Shown: piece by piece, positions 60,236 through 64,000 of the stretch
Layout: every line of letters begins with the position of its first letter
How positions within the stretch are numbered: position 1 is the first letter of the stretch
NCBI RefSeq assembly: GCF_000264905.1
Contig: NW_006763135.1
Location: forward strand, 1,033,179-1,097,178
DNA from: Stereum hirsutum FP-91666 SS1
Lineage: Eukaryota > Basidiomycota > Agaricomycetes > Russulales > Stereaceae
Reading direction: 5' to 3'
DNA: 64,000 bases
Made by a program: the position numbers and the translations under genes
The notes under the pieces: model-generated
The model's input: only the letters and a program-made list of their open reading frames with translations
Database searches by the model: none
What the model was told of the DNA's origin: nothing

Positions 60236-61022
60236 ATGAATATCCGGCCAGCCACAGTCAGCATATTGTTCTTTTCATATACTTACGTGCTTGCTGACTC
60301 TTTTTGCACTAAGGTAGACGACCTCATGGGCATGCAGGCCTGCAATCTGCACAACCTTCCCGAGAACTACACCATGAAATACTGTCCGTACATACTACTC
60401 GACAATATTCATCCGACCTCCTAGTGAATCTGTCTGCATCTAGACCTGTATCATGCTCTGACCTGGCCATCTCTTTCCTACGTTGCGGTCGATCCCAAAG
60501 GACGAGTGGTTGGGTATATTCTGGCGAAGATGTACGTCAACCCAACCTTGATTCTCTCGTTCTCGACCAATATCGTGCTCGTGCAGGGAGGAAGACGTCG
60601 GTCCAGAGGATGAAATGCACGGACATGTTACGTCCATCTCTGTGCTACGATCATATCGACGGCTTGGTCTTGCGAAGAAACTTATGATCCAATCCCGTAT
60701 GTCCCAATAAATCCTGACCCAACCACATATACTCATGTATCAATCTTGAAATATTATCTCAGAGGAAGCAATGGCGACAGTATACAAAGCTTCTTACGTC
60801 TCCCTCCACGTTCGCCGTTCGAACCGTGCAGCCTTAGGGCTTTACCGTGACACGCTTGGGTTCACGGTGAAGGATATTGAGAAGAAGTACTGTGCGTCTT
60901 ATTTTTTCAACTCCTCACGGGAGAAATCGTTACATTGACGCCGAACACCTTCCTTTTCCGAATTTCCTTCAATAGACGCGGATGGCGAAGACGCGTACGC
61001 AATGCGACTCTCCCTAAAGTAA
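60236..61022 (+). CDS. NAA10: N-alpha-acetyltransferase 10 (NatA catalytic subunit)
   Basis: Catalytic subunit of the ribosome-associated NatA complex, which acetylates N-terminal Ser, Ala, Thr and Gly residues after Met removal. Six exons, none long enough to stand out as an ORF: 60236-60256 (MNIRPAT), 60314-60383, 60444-60531, 60587-60696, 60763-60891, 60976-61022. They sum to 465 nt, 154 residues and stop, all in phase. Motifs: [56 protein letters not shown], then [18 protein letters not shown] with the acetyl-CoA loop R84-R-L-G-L-A89, and [35 protein letters not shown]. The C-terminal extension seen in human NAA10 is absent, so the protein is close to the minimal catalytic domain. Confidence 0.95.
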
Positions 61023-61198
61023 CACACGGTCTCGCGATTCGACTTCGTCGTTCATCATGTGTGGAGTCGATCCCGTCGAAATCCGACAGTATCATCATAC
61101 ACTGTTGTACATACTCAATAAAATACACACATACAGCCTCCAGATCGAAAGACACGACTCCCTAGGACGTGTGTGGCATGTGGCACCCCTCCTCCAAA

Positions 61199-63256
61199 TC
61201 AACGAAAAGGATTAAAATACAGATCGTCTACGTCTGTCGGCTGTGCTTTTTTCAATACATCATTCGAGGTCGCATCGTTGTCTCCCAGCGATATCAGATT
61301 AACTTCGTCGGCCAGTTGACCCGTATGCAGGTCTCCTTGCGTCTCTTCTTTCTCCTGTTGTGAATTATCATCACTCGGATAGGATGACCTGTCGCCTAGT
61401 CCTGGTTCACTCTTCCTGCTTATGTTTGCGTGCTCTTCGACCTGCCTCTTTTTCCAAGCATCCAACGCCCCTCTCACGATCTGCGCGACCTTCAGCCCCA
61501 TCTCATAATATCCATCGTTCGTGGCGGCCTCGAACATTCCCATATGCGCCTGGACTTCGTCTGGTGCCGCTCCATTCCGCTGTTCGATGAAGTTGGTGCG
61601 GAAGTCATGGCTGTGGCGAGTCAGTGCCGACATGGACGGTGCAGTGGGAGGCACTGGCTGCGAGCTGGGTTTTGGTGGTGCTGGTGCCGGTGAAGAGGTA
61701 CGAGACTGGGGTTGAGATCGAGAATGGGGGTTTGGTGAGGGAGTTGGAGACGGAGGAGATGGTTTGGTGGTCGGAGAGCGAGGAATGGTAGTCATAGCGC
61801 CAGGAGAATCAGAATGGGACGGGACCGAAGTCGATCGTGGTACCGGAGGTCGCTTCTGTGGCGCAGGAGGCAGGACAATGAAAGTGCGACGGCCGGGATA
61901 AGAAGGTTGGCGCGGTGGTAGAGCAGTGAAAAATCTGTTCCGTATAGATAGTTAGTCGTAGTCCCGTTTCGTAATAATACGAGCTCACGTCTTGAAAACA
62001 ACACCGAGATCCTCTTCGGCTCTCGCAAGACCTTCCAGCCTGTCCCACATAGCCTTCTCATCCCACAGATTTCCAACATACTTCATATGATCCAATAATG
62101 CCACATATCCGCTACCTACGCCCTTAGCCACCGTCCCCACCCCTGTCGCGAGTTCCTGCTTCTTATAGTACGCAGTGCCAGCAGCGGCGCTCGCAAGCAG
62201 TGCACCACCTACTGCATACGCAGCAGGCGCCCATTTGCTCCAGCCCCCTGCAGATGAAGTCGAGACAGTCGAGGATGAGGGCGCGGGCAGGATAGCAAGC
62301 GGCGCCTTGTTGGAGGATGCGGAAGAGGTGGAGGATGTAACCGATGAGAACGTGGAAAATAACTCTGAAGCGGCTTTGTGAGCCGTTTGGATGTACTGCG
62401 ACGCCTTGGTGGCACTGTTCTTGAAGACCTGGGGATGAAGGCCAAGATACTAACCACACATTACGTGAGTATAAGGGCCGGCGATAAAGCACCTTGAGAC
62501 ACTTGCGGGTGTATCAAAAGCAATGCACGCAATGATGTTTGGCCACAGAGGGGCTGATTTGTCTGGTCTCGTGTTGATGAACTCCAGGAGGCAGTCGGCA
62601 GCTAACAAACCACCCATGCTAGGGGGACAGATATGTGCTGTTAGAATGAACCAATATGACCGTGAAACAGATAGTGACCTCACGAACCTGTGACCACAGA
62701 GGACGACCTTTGCTTTGCCTGCTCCGCCTCCTGCACCGTTCGCTACCTCACGCTCCACGGTCAATGTAGTAAGCCAATCCGCAAGGCGGATGACAGCTTC
62801 AGTCTACATTCCGACATTAATTATGACAATCTTCTATAGTGAGGTGGAAACTATGCGCACTAGGTTTCCCTTCGTCTGAAGTGCATAACACATTTGTCAG
62901 AGTGATCGACAACTAAAACGAGATGGACGGGTACCTCATAAGCAGGAAATACGATGCATTCGACCTTGACATTATCAAGCGTCTCGGAGAGAATGTGCTG
63001 AAGGCGAGCCGGAAAGTTGAGAAACGTCAAATCCGTGCCTTTGAACCTATGTCCCAAGTTTCAGCTCGACGGATGTTTTGAAGTCAAACGCCAGTACTAG
63101 CGCTTACCCATGGATGAATACACAGAGCAGCACATCTGGAGGGTCAGAGCCGCCGTTCGCTGGATCACTTGTGACATACTGCGGGGCGATGGATTCTGTA
63201 GATTGGATATTCTGCCCTTCTTGTTTACTTCCTGGAGACTTTGCGGCAAGAGCCAT
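61199..63256 (-). CDS. Serine hydrolase with GHSMGG elbow (DUF676-like lipase family)
   Basis: Probable lipase or esterase of the alpha/beta fold. Exon 1 begins MALAAKSPGSKQEGQNI and ends VLLCVFIHG; joined to FKGTDLTFLNFPARLQHIL this gives the oxyanion motif. A 15 nt exon (TKGNL) is followed by TEAVIRLADWLTTLTVERE, then the split elbow CGHSMGGLLAADCLLEF with the Ser codon over an intron. CIAFDTPYLGLHPQVFKNS is typical for the fungal family. Beyond lies a Ser/Thr/Ala linker, a possible TM segment (AAYAVGGALLASAAAGTAYY), KKQELATGVGTVAKGVGSGY, NLWDEKAMWDRLEGLARAEE and a Pro-rich tail ending DVDDLYFNPFR. Some 540 residues; no TATA box. Convergent with NAA10 (176 bp apart) and head-to-head with the CCD97-like gene. 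Role in lipid turnover is inference. Confidence 0.85.
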
Positions 63257-63406
63257 GACGATCGTCGAGAACCAAGTGATGCTGGAATAATGAGATAAGA
63301 TAAGATCCTTGAGCGAAGCAGTTGTTTGTCCTTGTTGAATTCAAAGGTCGTCGCCTTCCTGTGCCTCCGTCGGCTTCATCAGCTCTGATGTTTACCTTCC
63401 ACAGCC
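63257..63406. promoter_or_regulatory. Very compact bidirectional promoter
   Basis: Only 150 bp separate the divergent start codons of the serine hydrolase (63256, minus) and the CCD97-like gene (63407, plus). No TATA box; short pyrimidine stretches on either side. Confidence 0.45.
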
Positions 63407-64000
63407 ATGGCTACCACGAGAACTACTGAGGCTGCTCGTGTGCTATTATATCTAGGCCTTCCATCTGACTACTCGCCCTCACCTTCTAATGAGCCTGTCT
63501 CATTTCTCTCGCTGCACATCCACCAACTACCGCCAGAGCTTCTCTCGGTTTTCTCGGCTCTAACCACCGCTCGCGAACGATCTACTGTTCCCGCTATACG
63601 AAACAGACGATTTCGCTACACACAATCAAAGCCATCTGAACTTAAAACCTCTAATGCCAAACGCTCATGGCCTGCTCTATGGGAAGGACCTCCAGAACCT
63701 CCAACCTCGGTAGGAAAGGACAGCGCGAGGGAAGAGCATGACTGGGTGGAGAGAAACTTCCTTGGCGGGAGCTCCACGAATTCTTCTGGAGAGAAGAGGC
63801 ACCATGTGGGAAAGTTAGGCTCTCTTTTAGGAGGCTACGAAGAAGAAAGGGAACTAGAAAGGATTCGGGGACTTCGAAGGGACATGGCGGCGAAGGCAGC
63901 CGAAGAGTTCGTCCCCGAGGAGGATGAGAGCTCCGAAGAGGAAGAAGAGGCAGAAGTCCCGAGCAGAATGGAAGGACGCTCAAATTCTGGCGGCATACCA
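63407..64000 (+). CDS. CCD97-like protein, N-terminal part (runs off window)
   Basis: The frame is open from ATG 63407 to the window end, 198 codons, without an intron. MATTRTTEAARVLLYLGLPS, LPPELLSVFSALTTARERST then VPAIRNRRFRYTQSKPSEL and RSWPALWEGPPEP resemble the N-terminus of basidiomycete proteins with a CCD97-like C-terminal domain. The human relative CCDC97 is linked to the U2/SF3B part of the spliceosome. KLGSLLGGYEEERELERIR and an acidic run (EEDESSEEEEEAEVP) follow. The diagnostic C-terminal domain lies outside the window, so the name is provisional. Confidence 0.7.
   Translation, partial: MATTRTTEAARVLLYLGLPSDYSPSPSNEPVSFLSLHIHQLPPELLSVFSALTTARERSTVPAIRNRRFRYTQSKPSELKTSNAKRSWPALWEGPPEPPTSVGKDSAREEHDWVERNFLGGSSTNSSGEKRHHVGKLGSLLGGYEEERELERIRGLRRDMAAKAAEEFVPEEDESSEEEEEAEVPSRMEGRSNSGGIP

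Overview
The window is nuclear DNA from a filamentous basidiomycete, most likely an Agaricomycete. Genes are close-packed on both strands, almost all are cut by many 50-70 nt GT-AG introns, exons can be as short as 7 nt, the left edge carries a Plavaka-type transposase fragment, and the gene content is that of a mushroom-forming fungus (myosin-chitin synthase, RCE1, questin-oxidase-like and basidiomycete-restricted families). No prokaryotic, viral or CRISPR features were seen. I cannot name the species.

Layout. 1-2.75 kb: decayed Plavaka transposase piece (minus), an unrecognised five-exon gene (plus), and an inverted repeat built from GTCTGACG-like units. 2.75-8.94 kb: largest subunit of RNA polymerase I (minus), with its catalytic NADFDGDEMN motif spread over three exons. 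9.67-13.07 kb: an amino-acid permease that I could splice into 28 exons and 561 codons. 13.8-20.0 kb: GNAT-like protein, Cdc7-type kinase, Nudix CoA/ADP-ribose diphosphatase. 20.9-29.6 kb: a single-pass membrane protein and the class V/VII chitin synthase with myosin-like head. 30.0-33.2 kb: COPI beta-prime (SEC27). 34.2-37.7 kb: a WW-like/multi-TM basidiomycete protein with a tandemly duplicated exon. 38.2-39.5 kb: CAAX protease RCE1. 39.5-41.7 kb: gene-poor. 41.7-46.4 kb: stomatin, a GNAT acetyltransferase, a small secreted six-cysteine protein. 47.3-47.8 kb: a 537 bp MITE with about 40 bp inverted ends and a TAA target duplication. 48.1-52.8 kb: questin-oxidase-like protein and an NLS-bearing unknown. 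53.1-64 kb: Ran1-like kinase, NAD-isocitrate dehydrogenase, alpha/beta hydrolase, NAA10 N-acetyltransferase, a second serine hydrolase, and the start of a CCD97-like gene cut by the window end.

Most genes are unrelated housekeeping functions: transcription, replication control, secretion, wall synthesis, prenylation, TCA cycle and N-terminal acetylation. I see no biosynthetic or defence cluster. The strongest unusual signals are structural: extreme microexons, the recent exon duplication, and the MITE. Gene ends given are CDS start and stop codons; internal exon limits come from manual reading and are given where they matter.
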